From positions 1 to 54,410 of the IMG/VR virus record IMGVR_UViG_3300029266_000978: a stretch of 54,410 nucleotides of DNA. One strand, given 5' to 3'. Below, one piece after another: positions 38,101-45,894 of the stretch (the first letter of the stretch is position 1; every line of letters begins with the position of its first letter). The notes under the pieces are model-generated. The model was not told the origin of the DNA. It saw only the letters and a program-made list of their open reading frames with translations, and searched no databases. A program made the translations under genes and the position numbers. Source of the DNA: a virus.

Positions 38101-41100
38101 CGCATCTAAAGGCACATTATCTGAAATGATTTCAGTTAAAAGAGGTAGAGAAATTTATCTTATATCTTGGCTAGAAAATTATATAGATAAAACATTATTT
38201 AAAAAGATTTTAAAAAAATGGGGAGCTATTGGTGAATCTAAAGGTAAGGTTGTTATACCTGCTGGTTATATAGATTTTTTAAATAGTAAAAAAGCTTTTG
38301 ACATTGTTACTAAAGCATTGCCTATAAAAACTATTAAAAAAAGTTATAGTAATTTATTTAAAATAGAAAGATTAGGTAGAGAATTAACACCTGAAGGTAA
38401 TCCTATATATAAAATACCACCTATAAATAAGAAAACTTTTTTAACTTATTTTCTTGACGGTAAAAAGAATACTATATTAGAAAGACAAAAGCAATTAGCT
38501 AGAGAAATAATAACGCCTGTTACTAAAGAACTTATTGCGGAGTATGCTACTGAAGAAAATATTTCTAAATTAGTAGCAAGACAATCTATAGCTCCTGAAA
38601 CTGCTGTAGATATAGCTAATAAAATAGTTATCGATGCCCAAATAAACGATTTAGAATCTAAGATTGATAGATACAAAGGGGAAACTAAAGGTTTTGATAT
38701 TATACAGTTTTCTAAAAACAATAATTTACAAGGATCTGATTTAAGGGATAAAAAAGGAACTTATAATATTTACGCAGCTTCTAGGCTTGATGCAGATAGC
38801 GCAGCGTTTTTAAAGTTTCCAGCTAGAATAAAGAATTTTATATATGATTTAATTGATAAGGGCCGACTTACAGGTAATGCTTTTGGCGGAGTTGTATATG
38901 AATCTTTAGTGTTAAAGACTTTAAAATCTGCAGCTAGAAATATACCTGGCTTAAGTATTATAACAAAAGATAAAAAAGGTCAACAAGGATCTAAAGGTTA
39001 CGATAGCACTGGAGGAGGTGATATTGATATTGTATTTACTAAAAAGAATGGTAAAAAAATAAAAATACTATTAGAGATTAAAAAGAATGCTAAAGTTAGA
39101 TTTGGCCAAGTAACATTAGGTATAGAAGATGGTATAGTTATATTAAGAAAAAATGGTGATAAATTAGATCCGACTACTATACCTGGAGGAGTAAGCTTAG
39201 TGGCTAGAGCACAAGAAGGTTCTGCTAACTTACAAAAAATATTAGATATAGTAAATAAAGAAGAAGGAACAAATATTAAATCTATTCCTTTAAAAACTTC
39301 TATAAGTAAAAAAACTTATGAGAAAGCTGTAAATTCAAAACCTTATAAAGATTTTATAAAATTAACAGAAGAGTTAGATAAATCAAGAGTAGCTGATCAT
39401 TATAATAAAAAAGGCGTATACTATATACAAATAGGAGGCAAGGGTTTATATTTTATGGGAAAAGATATACATAATTTAGGCGTACCTGAATTAGATGCAT
39501 CTTTTAGAGGAACAGTTCGAGTTAAAAGAGGATCTGTTCAACAAAAAGGTACGGTTTACATGAGCTTAATATCTGAACCAAAAATTGTTGCTAGTACTTT
39601 AAAAAATTCTCCTTATACTCTTGAGACAAAAGAAGGTATTGAAAAAGTATTTAATCAACCGCTATTACAATTATCTAGATCATTGAATGAAGACTTTAAT
39701 GATATAGTTGAAGGTGCAACAAATATAGACAGTAAAAAAAGATATTCTGATGCTAAAGGTAAAGTAAGAGGTAGAAACAAAGGTAAGTTTAAGTTTTTTA
39801 TTCCGCCATCTGCAGATGATTTTGCAGGTTTGGTTAGTAGGCTCTTAGGTAAAGGTAAAAAAGGAGATGCTAATGCAGCTTGGTTTAAAGAAAAATTATT
39901 TAATCCTTTTGCTAAAGGTATTAGAGATTTTGAATCTTATAAGCAACAAACTACCGCTATGGTAAAAGCCTTAAAGAAGCGTGTTAAAAACATTCCTAAA
40001 GGTTTATCTAAAATAGGAGATACTGGATTTACAAATGAAGCTGCAGTAAGAGTATATCTTTGGGCTAAAGCAGGTGTTGAAATACCTGGTTTATCTAAAA
40101 CAGATCAAAAAGAATTAATAGATTTAGTAGAAAATAGCCCAGGCTTATTAGGGTTTGCTAATGAATTAGAACAAGCTTTTAATGGTTATCCAGAGCCGGA
40201 TAATGGATGGCTAGCAGGTACGGTTACTACTGATATTATTAACATGGTTAATACCGCTAAGAGAGCTGAATTTTTACAAGAATGGCAGGACAATGTGGAT
40301 GTAATCTTTTCTAAAGAAAATTTAAACAAACTTAGGGCGGCATATGGTGATAATTATGTAGAAGCTATGGAAGATATGCTTTACCGAATGAAGTCTGGTA
40401 GAAATAGACCTTCTGGAGCTAACAAGCTTACTAATAAATTTATGAATTGGATAAACGATTCTGTAGGTACAATAATGTTTTTCAATACAAGATCAGCATT
40501 ACTACAAACATTATCTATAGCTAACTTTATTAACTGGGGAGATAATAATCCCGCTAAAGCTGCTGCAGCTTTTGCTAATCAAAAACAATTTTGGTCAGAT
40601 TTTGCAATGTTATTTAACTCTGATTTTCTTAAACAAAGAAGATCTGGTTTAAAGAATGATGTGAATGCAGATGATATTGCTAGTGCAGCAGAATCTGCAA
40701 CTAATAAATCAAAAGCAGTATTATCTTCTATATTAAAAATGGGATTCTTACCTACACAAATGGCGGATAGTTTTGCTATTGCAATGGGTGGTGCATCATT
40801 TATAAGAAATAGAATTAATAAATACAAGTCCGAAGGACTAGACACTAAAGCTGCTGAAGAACAAGCTTTCTTAGACTTTCAAGAAGTAGCAGAAGAAACA
40901 CAACAATCGTCTAGACCTGATAGAATATCACAACAACAAGCAAGTCCATTAGGACGTATTATATTAGCTTTTGCAAACACCCCTATGCAATACATGAGAT
41001 TAACGAAAAAAGCTTTCTTAGATCTTAAAAACAATAGAGGTGATCCTAAATCTAATATATCCAAAATAGTTTATTATACTTTTATTCAAAACGTTATATT

Positions 41101-41683
41101 TTCTAGTTTACAATCAGCATTATTTGCAAGTTTAGCATTAGGCGATGACGAAGAGGAAATGGATAAGAAGGAACTTAGAATAGCAAATTCAATGATGGAT
41201 ACCATACTTAGAGGTTTAGGTATTTATGGAGCTATAGTTTCTACTGGTAAAAATATAGTAATGGAAATTGATAAACAATCGAAAGCTGACAGACCTGATT
41301 TTACTAAGGCTGCAGACAAGGTTTTGGATTTATCACCTCCTTTATCTTCTAAGATAAGAAAGTTACAAAGTGCTGGTAGAGCATTTAGTTATTCTAAGAT
41401 TAGAGATAGAATGGTTGGGTATGGCTTAGATAATCCTGCTTTTTATGCAGGTGGCCAAGTAGTGTCTGCTTTAACAAATCTTCCTGTAGATAGAGCTATT
41501 AAAAAAGCGGATAATATAAGAGTAGCTATGGATAATGATACTAAATTATGGCAATCAATAGCACTAATGTTAGGTTATAGTCAATGGGATTTAGGATTAA
41601 TTGAAACAGGACCTAAGAAAAAAGGTTTTGGAAAAGTAAAAGAGTGGAAAAGAAAGTGGAAAAAGTCTAATTGGAAGAAATAA
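35135..41683 (+). CDS. Giant internal virion protein with protease-like and nuclease-like motifs
   Basis: 2182 residues, the largest complete gene here. Order: an N-terminal helical region; a Gly/Ala zipper at about 232-285 (GAGATAGAGAGAGVG) suited to membrane insertion; an HEVLH zincin motif at 648-652 followed by GIELMNIFSDGI as a possible third ligand; long charged helices; a PD-(D/E)XK-like motif (E1256, D1296-I-D1298, E1314-I-K1316); then a long helical C-terminal region (MNWINDSVGTIMFFNTRSALLQ, LGRIILAFANTPMQYMRLTKKA) and a basic end. Such proteins are ejected into the host. The enzymatic roles are inferred. Confidence 0.7.
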   Translation: MAENILKNIWNELSSKGKTDSDFDSWQTNLNENEDVQANVYNYLKDNDYTKSEFSEWKSNALVAKTNDSASANPSVESGKKDTGFKSENTLSDSPIEKNTWLENFLGEKEDAEDKLFGLVDFVSDTYRAVKSGISTGASVDESFDLFNKGSNMSDQEVEDLIIAGRRVENAGMSKEQLEASAKMAKLKEEGYTGMGAFMGAYWDNPSALTSMFVSSLSMMAASFIDSGEVRASSAAGSGAGATAGAGAGAGVGALFGGVGALPGAAIGAKLGAVSGAMSGITAAMETGLTTAQLLQESAEETGVEWGAMDDKQRIAYVRELTSDKERFNDITNKALARGLTIGSVDFAVNMATFGTGKLVFGAVSKSAASALTKPITGLAAGSVETVGSGFGEYLGQKAAGQEYNFEEIALEAFADKSATIVTAVKGMKKGNPSYSINGQKMNGKQMSDALKIMDDLSYVKADIKIDDSPAVQKIVDNRRQNISADQQVDSRINDVKDRTEAIKLTKEYDKLKGNREGNKTKLAQIQEKLTIISDKYTNSQIDATIDQRQKAVAEAVETKFEESFNKNVKALTDAQEEIGVEPVVFENDESFYSETSKELNITEEYLKENAVDGIFVGNGKVYINKAQAKRSINIATGNTGAISVASHEVLHPIFNALIGGAKTQGEFVKQFRTRMTGKQKTYVDAQLKERGYTKEVTGIELMNIFSDGIIKNEITYDQTFFEKLGDNIIRLFKGQGFDKLSFDNGKEVYNFLKEYNTSIKAGKLSDKAISTIKKAEVEKKTKVADAKLLQEEQFSKTLTPEQSAETSADIANIKKLAEENAALAKKYNKEPIKSPKQTRLEQKVLSSIKEIIDKVVTNRTKALYDPIADDAKRNVTRDSFKESMRSDIEAMVLNEYNGSQELEKFIVNRSYLRANDLAKRLGIESQEDGGIKSDVDSAKNITNTKDEQTIDRSGTVERGQATFDELDIVDDKLISEIESELDRELKTRASKGTLSEMISVKRGREIYLISWLENYIDKTLFKKILKKWGAIGESKGKVVIPAGYIDFLNSKKAFDIVTKALPIKTIKKSYSNLFKIERLGRELTPEGNPIYKIPPINKKTFLTYFLDGKKNTILERQKQLAREIITPVTKELIAEYATEENISKLVARQSIAPETAVDIANKIVIDAQINDLESKIDRYKGETKGFDIIQFSKNNNLQGSDLRDKKGTYNIYAASRLDADSAAFLKFPARIKNFIYDLIDKGRLTGNAFGGVVYESLVLKTLKSAARNIPGLSIITKDKKGQQGSKGYDSTGGGDIDIVFTKKNGKKIKILLEIKKNAKVRFGQVTLGIEDGIVILRKNGDKLDPTTIPGGVSLVARAQEGSANLQKILDIVNKEEGTNIKSIPLKTSISKKTYEKAVNSKPYKDFIKLTEELDKSRVADHYNKKGVYYIQIGGKGLYFMGKDIHNLGVPELDASFRGTVRVKRGSVQQKGTVYMSLISEPKIVASTLKNSPYTLETKEGIEKVFNQPLLQLSRSLNEDFNDIVEGATNIDSKKRYSDAKGKVRGRNKGKFKFFIPPSADDFAGLVSRLLGKGKKGDANAAWFKEKLFNPFAKGIRDFESYKQQTTAMVKALKKRVKNIPKGLSKIGDTGFTNEAAVRVYLWAKAGVEIPGLSKTDQKELIDLVENSPGLLGFANELEQAFNGYPEPDNGWLAGTVTTDIINMVNTAKRAEFLQEWQDNVDVIFSKENLNKLRAAYGDNYVEAMEDMLYRMKSGRNRPSGANKLTNKFMNWINDSVGTIMFFNTRSALLQTLSIANFINWGDNNPAKAAAAFANQKQFWSDFAMLFNSDFLKQRRSGLKNDVNADDIASAAESATNKSKAVLSSILKMGFLPTQMADSFAIAMGGASFIRNRINKYKSEGLDTKAAEEQAFLDFQEVAEETQQSSRPDRISQQQASPLGRIILAFANTPMQYMRLTKKAFLDLKNNRGDPKSNISKIVYYTFIQNVIFSSLQSALFASLALGDDEEEMDKKELRIANSMMDTILRGLGIYGAIVSTGKNIVMEIDKQSKADRPDFTKAADKVLDLSPPLSSKIRKLQSAGRAFSYSKIRDRMVGYGLDNPAFYAGGQVVSALTNLPVDRAIKKADNIRVAMDNDTKLWQSIALMLGYSQWDLGLIETGPKKKGFGKVKEWKRKWKKSNWKK

Positions 41684-41689
41684 AAAAAT

Positions 41690-41851
41690 ATGAATTTAAG
41701 TGAATTGAAGTTGTATATTATAAATGGTAGCGCTATAGGCGTAACTACTTATACGCAAATTGAAGATTGGTTAAAAATAATATTGCTGGTTGTCACTATA
41801 GGTTATACTGTAGCAAAATGGTCATATGTAAAAAAGAAAGATAATGAATGA
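41690..41851 (+). CDS. Small holin-like membrane protein
   Basis: 53 residues. The protein starts MNLSELKLYIINGSAIGVTTY, has a single hydrophobic segment at about 28-41 (LKIILLVVTIGYTV), and ends in a Lys-rich cytoplasmic tail (KWSYVKKKDNE). The TGA stop overlaps the endolysin ATG (ATGA), the classic holin-endolysin arrangement. Similar short proteins precede lysis genes in other Bacteroidetes phages as I recall. It would open or disrupt the inner membrane so the M15 enzyme can reach peptidoglycan. Confidence 0.7.
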   Translation: MNLSELKLYIINGSAIGVTTYTQIEDWLKIILLVVTIGYTVAKWSYVKKKDNE

Positions 41852-42198
41852 GATACTTTAAAATAGAAGAATTTGATTCGCCTGACGAACCAGGTAGCGG
41901 TGAGAATATGAGTAAAGAATTACTAGCTATGCTTGAAATTGTAAGAAAAATGTATGGCCCTGTAATTATAAATTCAGGATACCGTTCTATTGATCACAAT
42001 AAAAAAGTTGGTGGAAAAGTAACGTCATCTCATTTAAAAGGTTTAGCTGTTGATATTGCATGCAATAACTCAATAGATAGATTTAAATTAACAGGCATAT
42101 TAAGAAAGGTAGGCTTTACTAGAATAGGTGTAGGCAAAACATTTATTCATGCAGATATTGATAAAACAAAAACAACTCACGTAATGTGGGTATATTAA
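41848..42198 (+). CDS. M15-family peptidase endolysin
   Basis: Cuts peptide bonds in peptidoglycan (D-Ala-D-Ala-carboxypeptidase-like/M15A). 116 residues. INSGYRSIDHNKKVGG and SSHLKGLAVDIA give the zinc-binding SxHxxGxAxD pattern; a late FIHADID supplies the last His and catalytic Asp. No signal peptide, so release needs the overlapping upstream holin. It is a single catalytic domain without a cell-wall-binding module, as usual for phages of Gram-negative hosts. Confidence 0.9.
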   Translation: MRYFKIEEFDSPDEPGSGENMSKELLAMLEIVRKMYGPVIINSGYRSIDHNKKVGGKVTSSHLKGLAVDIACNNSIDRFKLTGILRKVGFTRIGVGKTFIHADIDKTKTTHVMWVY

Positions 42199-42206
42199 TA
42201 AAAAAT

Positions 42207-42611
42207 ATGAGAACAAAAGGAATTGGACCACAAGGATTAGGCTTATTAGGAAACAACGGTTATCACATAGGATCGCCCGCAAATTTTAAAGAGCACAAGA
42301 TGTATAGCAAATCTGGCAAAGAGGTTAATGCTGAAACAAATCAAGAACACTTAGATTTAAAAGAAGATGGCTACGGCCATGAATCTCCTGCTAAATGCTG
42401 GAAAGGTTATAGTCGAGTGTCTGGCACAAAGAAGGGTGCTAAAGGTAGTTGTAAAAAAAGCGGTGCTCCGGTAAAAATAAGAAAAGCAGCAGGAAGTAGA
42501 AAAAATACTCGTGAAGCAGCGGAAGTTGAAGTAAAGAAAACATCTAAGTTTATGCGTAAAGCCGGGAGTAGGGCTTCAGGAGGTGGTCAAGATAGAAATG
42601 TTACTGAATAA
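42207..42611 (+). CDS. Small basic protein with CWKGY and APVKI motifs
   Basis: 134 residues from ATG 42207 (an in-frame ATG at 42186 lies in the endolysin). MRTKGIGPQGLGLLGNNGYHIGSPAN is Gly-rich. SPAKCWKGYSRVSGTKKGAKGSCKKS contains a Cys pair, and GAPVKIRKAAGSRK matches the motif in the genes at 10944 and 11373. Net charge is strongly positive. It is the last gene of the late operon, ending at the terminator. A packaged nucleic-acid-binding protein is possible; function unknown. Confidence 0.6.
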   Translation: MRTKGIGPQGLGLLGNNGYHIGSPANFKEHKMYSKSGKEVNAETNQEHLDLKEDGYGHESPAKCWKGYSRVSGTKKGAKGSCKKSGAPVKIRKAAGSRKNTREAAEVEVKKTSKFMRKAGSRASGGGQDRNVTE

Positions 42612-42616
42612 AAAAA

Positions 42617-42637
42617 GGGAGGCTAACTAAACCTCCC
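42617..42637. terminator. Bidirectional intrinsic terminator between converging operons
   Basis: GGGAGG (42617-42622) pairs with CCTCCC (42632-42637) around a nine-base loop. The plus strand continues CATTTTT; the minus strand continues into seven T (A7 at 42610-42616). It sits between the last late gene (+) and nrdA (-), serving both transcripts. The six-pair GC stem with T runs on both sides is a clear rho-independent signal. Confidence 0.9.
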
Positions 42638-42647
42638 CATTTTTCAA

Positions 42648-42664
42648 CTAACTAACTAACTAAC
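42648..42664 (+). repeat. CTAA tandem repeat at nrdA end
   Basis: Four CTAA units plus C lie between the terminator and the end of nrdA. On the minus strand this reads TTAG repeats overlapping the nrdA stop, giving stop codons in several frames. It is probably a simple-sequence tract with no larger structure; the terminator loop carries a related CTAACTAAA. Confidence 0.6.
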
Positions 42665-44378
42665 CATCACACGCTACGCAATCTTCATTCATTGCTTGAG
42701 CGGCAATATCTCCACGTAGAACACTTTCTGTTCTAGTATAATATAAAGTTTTTACTCCATTTTTCCACGCATCCATATGCACTTTGTTAAGCCACTTAGG
42801 TGTTGCTTCACTTGGAAAAGCTAAGTTTAAACTTACTGATTGATCTATATACTGCTGTCTTAATCCAGCCTGCTTAACTAATTCTAATTGATTTATCTCT
42901 TTAAAAGTTTTAAAAACTTCTTTCGCAGGTATATCATGCCCAACTCTAATATCATTAAGTTGATCAATATCTTGTACGGAACCTCCGTCAGCAAGTATCT
43001 TATTCCATACTTCTTCATTATTTAATTTGTGTTTTCTTAATAACTTAACTAATGTAGGATTCTTCCTTATAAAAGTTCCTTTAGCGCTTTGCTCTGTAAA
43101 TACATTAGCAGCCCAAGGTTCTATCCCCGCAGAAACATTACCACTAAGCTTACTATTAGATACAGTGGGAGCAACAGCACGCAAATGAGTATTACGCATA
43201 CCAGTACCAACACACCAAAGAGGTTCACCATAGATCTCTGCAAGGTCCATTGAAGCTCGCTCACTTTCAATTTTAATCTGCGAAAAAATCTTCCTAGTCT
43301 CAAACTGAGATAATAAACCTTCGAAAGGAATACCTTTTTCCTGGAGATATGTATGCCATCCAAGTGCGCCCAATCCCAGTGCTCTCCCTTTTTGTGCAGA
43401 TCGAATAGAGTTTTCGAACCCACGTAAGCCTTTGGCTCTCTGAATAAATTCTTCCATAACGCCATCAAGAAAGAATATGGAGTCATATATAAGGTTAGTG
43501 TCTTTCCACTCTTCATACTTAGCTAAATTTAATGATGATAAACAACATACAAAACTATGGTTTTCATCTGTGTGTAATGTAATTTCAGAGCATATGTTTG
43601 TCATATGAACTTTTAATCCGTTTTGTTTATATGCTGGAGGATTAGCTTTATTAACATTTCCTTTAAACATAATATAAGGTTCTCCTGTTGCTTTACGCTT
43701 TCTAAGTAGCTTGCTCCATTTATTTCTAGATTCAGGATCTCCTTGTTCTAGCTTACGCATAAACTTATCTCCTACTACTGCACATTGATGCAAGTTAAGT
43801 GATTGTCTATTTACATCTCCTTTAGGTTCTCTAATCTCAAGCCAGTCTTCAAAATCCCCATGCTCTATATTCATATTAACACTCGCAGCACCTCTTCTAA
43901 CTGAGCCTTGGTTTGTAGCTAATATAGTAGAATCATATATTTTACAGAAGGGTACAACACCATCAGAAGTTCCATTTCCAGTTATTCTAGTTCCTGCAGG
44001 TCTTATTTGATTAATACCAATTCCTACACCGCCGCCGTGTTTAGCTAGCAACATCATTTCTAAATTCTTTTGACCTATGTCCTGGATAGAGTCTGCAACA
44101 TCAATGCCAAAGCAAGAGATAGGGAGGCCACGGTCAGTACCAGTATTACTAAGTACCGGACTTGCGAGGCATAACCATCCATTCCATATGTAACTAAAAA
44201 ACGTTTCAGCCATTTCAGGCTTATATAATCTACGAGCAACTGTTTTAGCGACTCTTTGGTATGCTTCTTTAGGCGTTTCTCCGTCGAATAAATATCCCCC
44301 GGATATAGTCTTCTTGTATACGTCTGTATTACCCCACGCAGGGTAATCTTCTCCTTTAATCCAGTTTTCATTCCACAT
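42660..44378 (-). CDS. nrdA: Ribonucleoside-diphosphate reductase, class I alpha subunit
   Basis: Makes deoxynucleotides by reducing ribonucleotides, with NrdB. 572 residues, much shorter than E. coli NrdA (761), and it lacks the N-terminal ATP-cone activity site, so dATP feedback is probably absent. The active-site set is present: C89 (PISCFG), N261-I-C263-S-E265, and C278/C279 in FVCCLSSLNL as second redox Cys; LYYTRTES carries the paired Tyr of the radical path. The C-terminus has CVACDG (C567, C570) for rereduction. It is the last gene of the minus operon. Confidence 0.95.
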   Translation of the reverse strand: MWNENWIKGEDYPAWGNTDVYKKTISGGYLFDGETPKEAYQRVAKTVARRLYKPEMAETFFSYIWNGWLCLASPVLSNTGTDRGLPISCFGIDVADSIQDIGQKNLEMMLLAKHGGGVGIGINQIRPAGTRITGNGTSDGVVPFCKIYDSTILATNQGSVRRGAASVNMNIEHGDFEDWLEIREPKGDVNRQSLNLHQCAVVGDKFMRKLEQGDPESRNKWSKLLRKRKATGEPYIMFKGNVNKANPPAYKQNGLKVHMTNICSEITLHTDENHSFVCCLSSLNLAKYEEWKDTNLIYDSIFFLDGVMEEFIQRAKGLRGFENSIRSAQKGRALGLGALGWHTYLQEKGIPFEGLLSQFETRKIFSQIKIESERASMDLAEIYGEPLWCVGTGMRNTHLRAVAPTVSNSKLSGNVSAGIEPWAANVFTEQSAKGTFIRKNPTLVKLLRKHKLNNEEVWNKILADGGSVQDIDQLNDIRVGHDIPAKEVFKTFKEINQLELVKQAGLRQQYIDQSVSLNLAFPSEATPKWLNKVHMDAWKNGVKTLYYTRTESVLRGDIAAQAMNEDCVACDG

Positions 44379-44379
44379 A

Positions 44380-44589
44380 TTATATTTCTAGTTTTTTCTC
44401 TGCAATATCTTCTGCTGCTTTTGCTTGTAGTTCAGAAATAGCATGATCATATCCAGGCATTAGTTTAATTGTTTCTAAAGTACCTATTCCTAAGTCTTTA
44501 AAGTTTTGAGCTTCTGCCATAAGATAATTTGTAATCTTACCTAAAGTCTCAATTTTGTTTTTCATTTCTAATAAAGTCTGTTCTTTCAT
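44380..44589 (-). CDS. Small protein between nrdB and nrdA
   Basis: 69 residues from ATG 44589; an upstream TTG would overlap nrdB. MKEQTLLEMKNKIETLGKIT is followed by a helical segment, LGIGTLETIKLMPGYDHAISELQAKA and an acidic-basic end. No Cys and no glutaredoxin or thioredoxin motif, so it is not an electron donor. It is coupled between the two reductase subunits (one base before nrdA, 17 bases after nrdB). An accessory or regulatory partner of the reductase is possible but unproved. Confidence 0.55.
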   Translation of the reverse strand: MKEQTLLEMKNKIETLGKITNYLMAEAQNFKDLGIGTLETIKLMPGYDHAISELQAKAAEDIAEKKLEI

Positions 44590-44606
44590 TTTATTGTTTT
44601 TTAAGT

Positions 44607-45575
44607 TTACCAAATATCTTCATAGTCTTCACCTTCGCCTGCTTTCGAATAGTCGGTCGGACGAATAGCAAAAAAATCAGTGTGGGTAACGCCCCCGGTA
44701 AGATGATAAAACCAATCAAGGTTAGAAGCCGCCGCGGTGTCATATGCAAAATACGATCCCGGGTCAACATAACCCAATTCAACAAGTTTTTCATTTGTTC
44801 TCTTCTTTATAAAGTGTTTTAGATCTATTGCTTTAATGCCTTCAATATCACCCATTTCAAACATCTTATCAATATACTTAGTTTCTAATTTAACCATTGC
44901 TTCTGCAGCAGCTATTATATCTTCACGACATAAATGCAGTAATTGATTGTCTTCTTCACACATATGACGGAATAATTGACAACCCATCTTACTATGCAAA
45001 GACTCATCTCTTACAGACCATTTCATTTGTTGCCCTATACCTTTAAGTAAATTGCGTAACTGAAATGAATACAATACAGCAAAAGCAGAATATAAACTGA
45101 CACCTTCTGCGAACGCGCTAAAGACCGCCAATGATTTTGCGATACCAGAGCTAGAATTACCGCTGTAAGCAACCAAATTGTTAAACCGCTCAGCAGTAGC
45201 GGGTTCATGTAAAAAAGCTTCATAATTTTCTAATTTTAATGTTTCATTTAAATAGCTATAAGCTACTGCATGTACAGTCTCTTGCGAGCCAAACATCATC
45301 GCCATCTGTTGTATTTCGTGTTTAGGAAACCACGATACGACTTTCTGGGTCCAGTAATCTGAAACAGCGCATTCGGTTTGCGCGAATCCAAGAAGTATGT
45401 TCCCAACAAGGTGTTTTTCTTTTTCATCTAATTTTTCATTCCAATCTTTAATATCACTTTGCATGCTTATCTCGGTGTGTAACCAAAATGCTTGTGCTTG
45501 CTTTAACCATCCCTCTGTGTAGTATTCTGGATACTCAAAAGGCTTATACGCTACGCGCTCATCGAACAGTCCCAT
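44607..45575 (-). CDS. nrdB: Ribonucleoside-diphosphate reductase, class I beta subunit
   Basis: Carries the dimetal site and tyrosyl radical that start catalysis in NrdA. 322 residues. Ligands fit the family spacing: E68 (first ligand), E99, H102, E157, E191, H194; the radical Tyr is Y106 in HAVAYSY. The first ligand is Glu rather than the usual Asp (see findings). The C-terminus (EGEDYEDIW) is the acidic, Tyr-bearing tail that docks on NrdA. Its ATG shares bases with the stop of the upstream gene (TAATG). Confidence 0.93.
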   Translation of the reverse strand: MGLFDERVAYKPFEYPEYYTEGWLKQAQAFWLHTEISMQSDIKDWNEKLDEKEKHLVGNILLGFAQTECAVSDYWTQKVVSWFPKHEIQQMAMMFGSQETVHAVAYSYLNETLKLENYEAFLHEPATAERFNNLVAYSGNSSSGIAKSLAVFSAFAEGVSLYSAFAVLYSFQLRNLLKGIGQQMKWSVRDESLHSKMGCQLFRHMCEEDNQLLHLCREDIIAAAEAMVKLETKYIDKMFEMGDIEGIKAIDLKHFIKKRTNEKLVELGYVDPGSYFAYDTAAASNLDWFYHLTGGVTHTDFFAIRPTDYSKAGEGEDYEDIW

Positions 45576-45733
45576 TATTTATAAACGGTTAAGGCTAGAT
45601 CAACAAAAGGTATGTATAGCACATACGTAGTTTGTTCTGATTCAGCATATGTTCTCATACCTAGGCATATACCTGGATAAGTTCCTAATTCTAGGATCCA
45701 AGCGCCTTTGTCTTCATCTTCTTTAAAATTCAT
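45575..45733 (-). CDS. Small conserved phage protein, 52 residues
   Basis: Start ATG 45733 overlaps the upstream gene by four bases (ATGA) and its stop overlaps nrdB (TAATG). The product reads MNFKEDEDKGAWILELGTYP, then GICLGMRTYAESEQTTYVLYIPFVDLALTVYK. The W-IL-LGTYPGI-LG-R...VLYIPFVD layout recurs in short phage genes I have seen near nucleotide-metabolism genes. Two tight couplings and uninterrupted use of the strand support a real gene. Function unknown. Confidence 0.65.
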   Translation of the reverse strand: MNFKEDEDKGAWILELGTYPGICLGMRTYAESEQTTYVLYIPFVDLALTVYK

Positions 45734-45894
45734 ATAATTCCATGTTTTTTTTGTAGTTCAACTATATCTTTATATTTAACCTTACCTTTAATTTCCCAGC
45801 TCCATTTAACAAACTTGTCAATTTGGCGCTCAGCATATTTTTGTCTGGCTATTTTTTTTGCTTGGAAAGGATTAACCTTACTGTCTCTTGACAT
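45730..45894 (-). CDS. Small hypothetical protein, 54 residues
   Basis: ATG 45894 lies inside the end of the upstream nuclease gene (46-base overlap) and the TGA overlaps the next ATG. MSRDSKVNPFQAKKIARQKY, ERQIDKFVKWSWEIKGKVKYKD and VELQKKHGII form two basic helices. The ATGA junction and coding continuity make it plausible. It is not recognised; a small DNA-binding role would fit the charge. Confidence 0.5.
   Translation of the reverse strand: MSRDSKVNPFQAKKIARQKYAERQIDKFVKWSWEIKGKVKYKDIVELQKKHGII

Noticed and set aside
35135-41683. Virion RNA polymerase
   Set aside because: The D-I-D at 1296 is followed by an E-x-K, fitting a nuclease better; no second polymerase motif was found.
43121-43516. 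131-residue minus-strand frame in nrdA
   Set aside because: Different frame on the same strand; all catalytic residues are in the nrdA frame.
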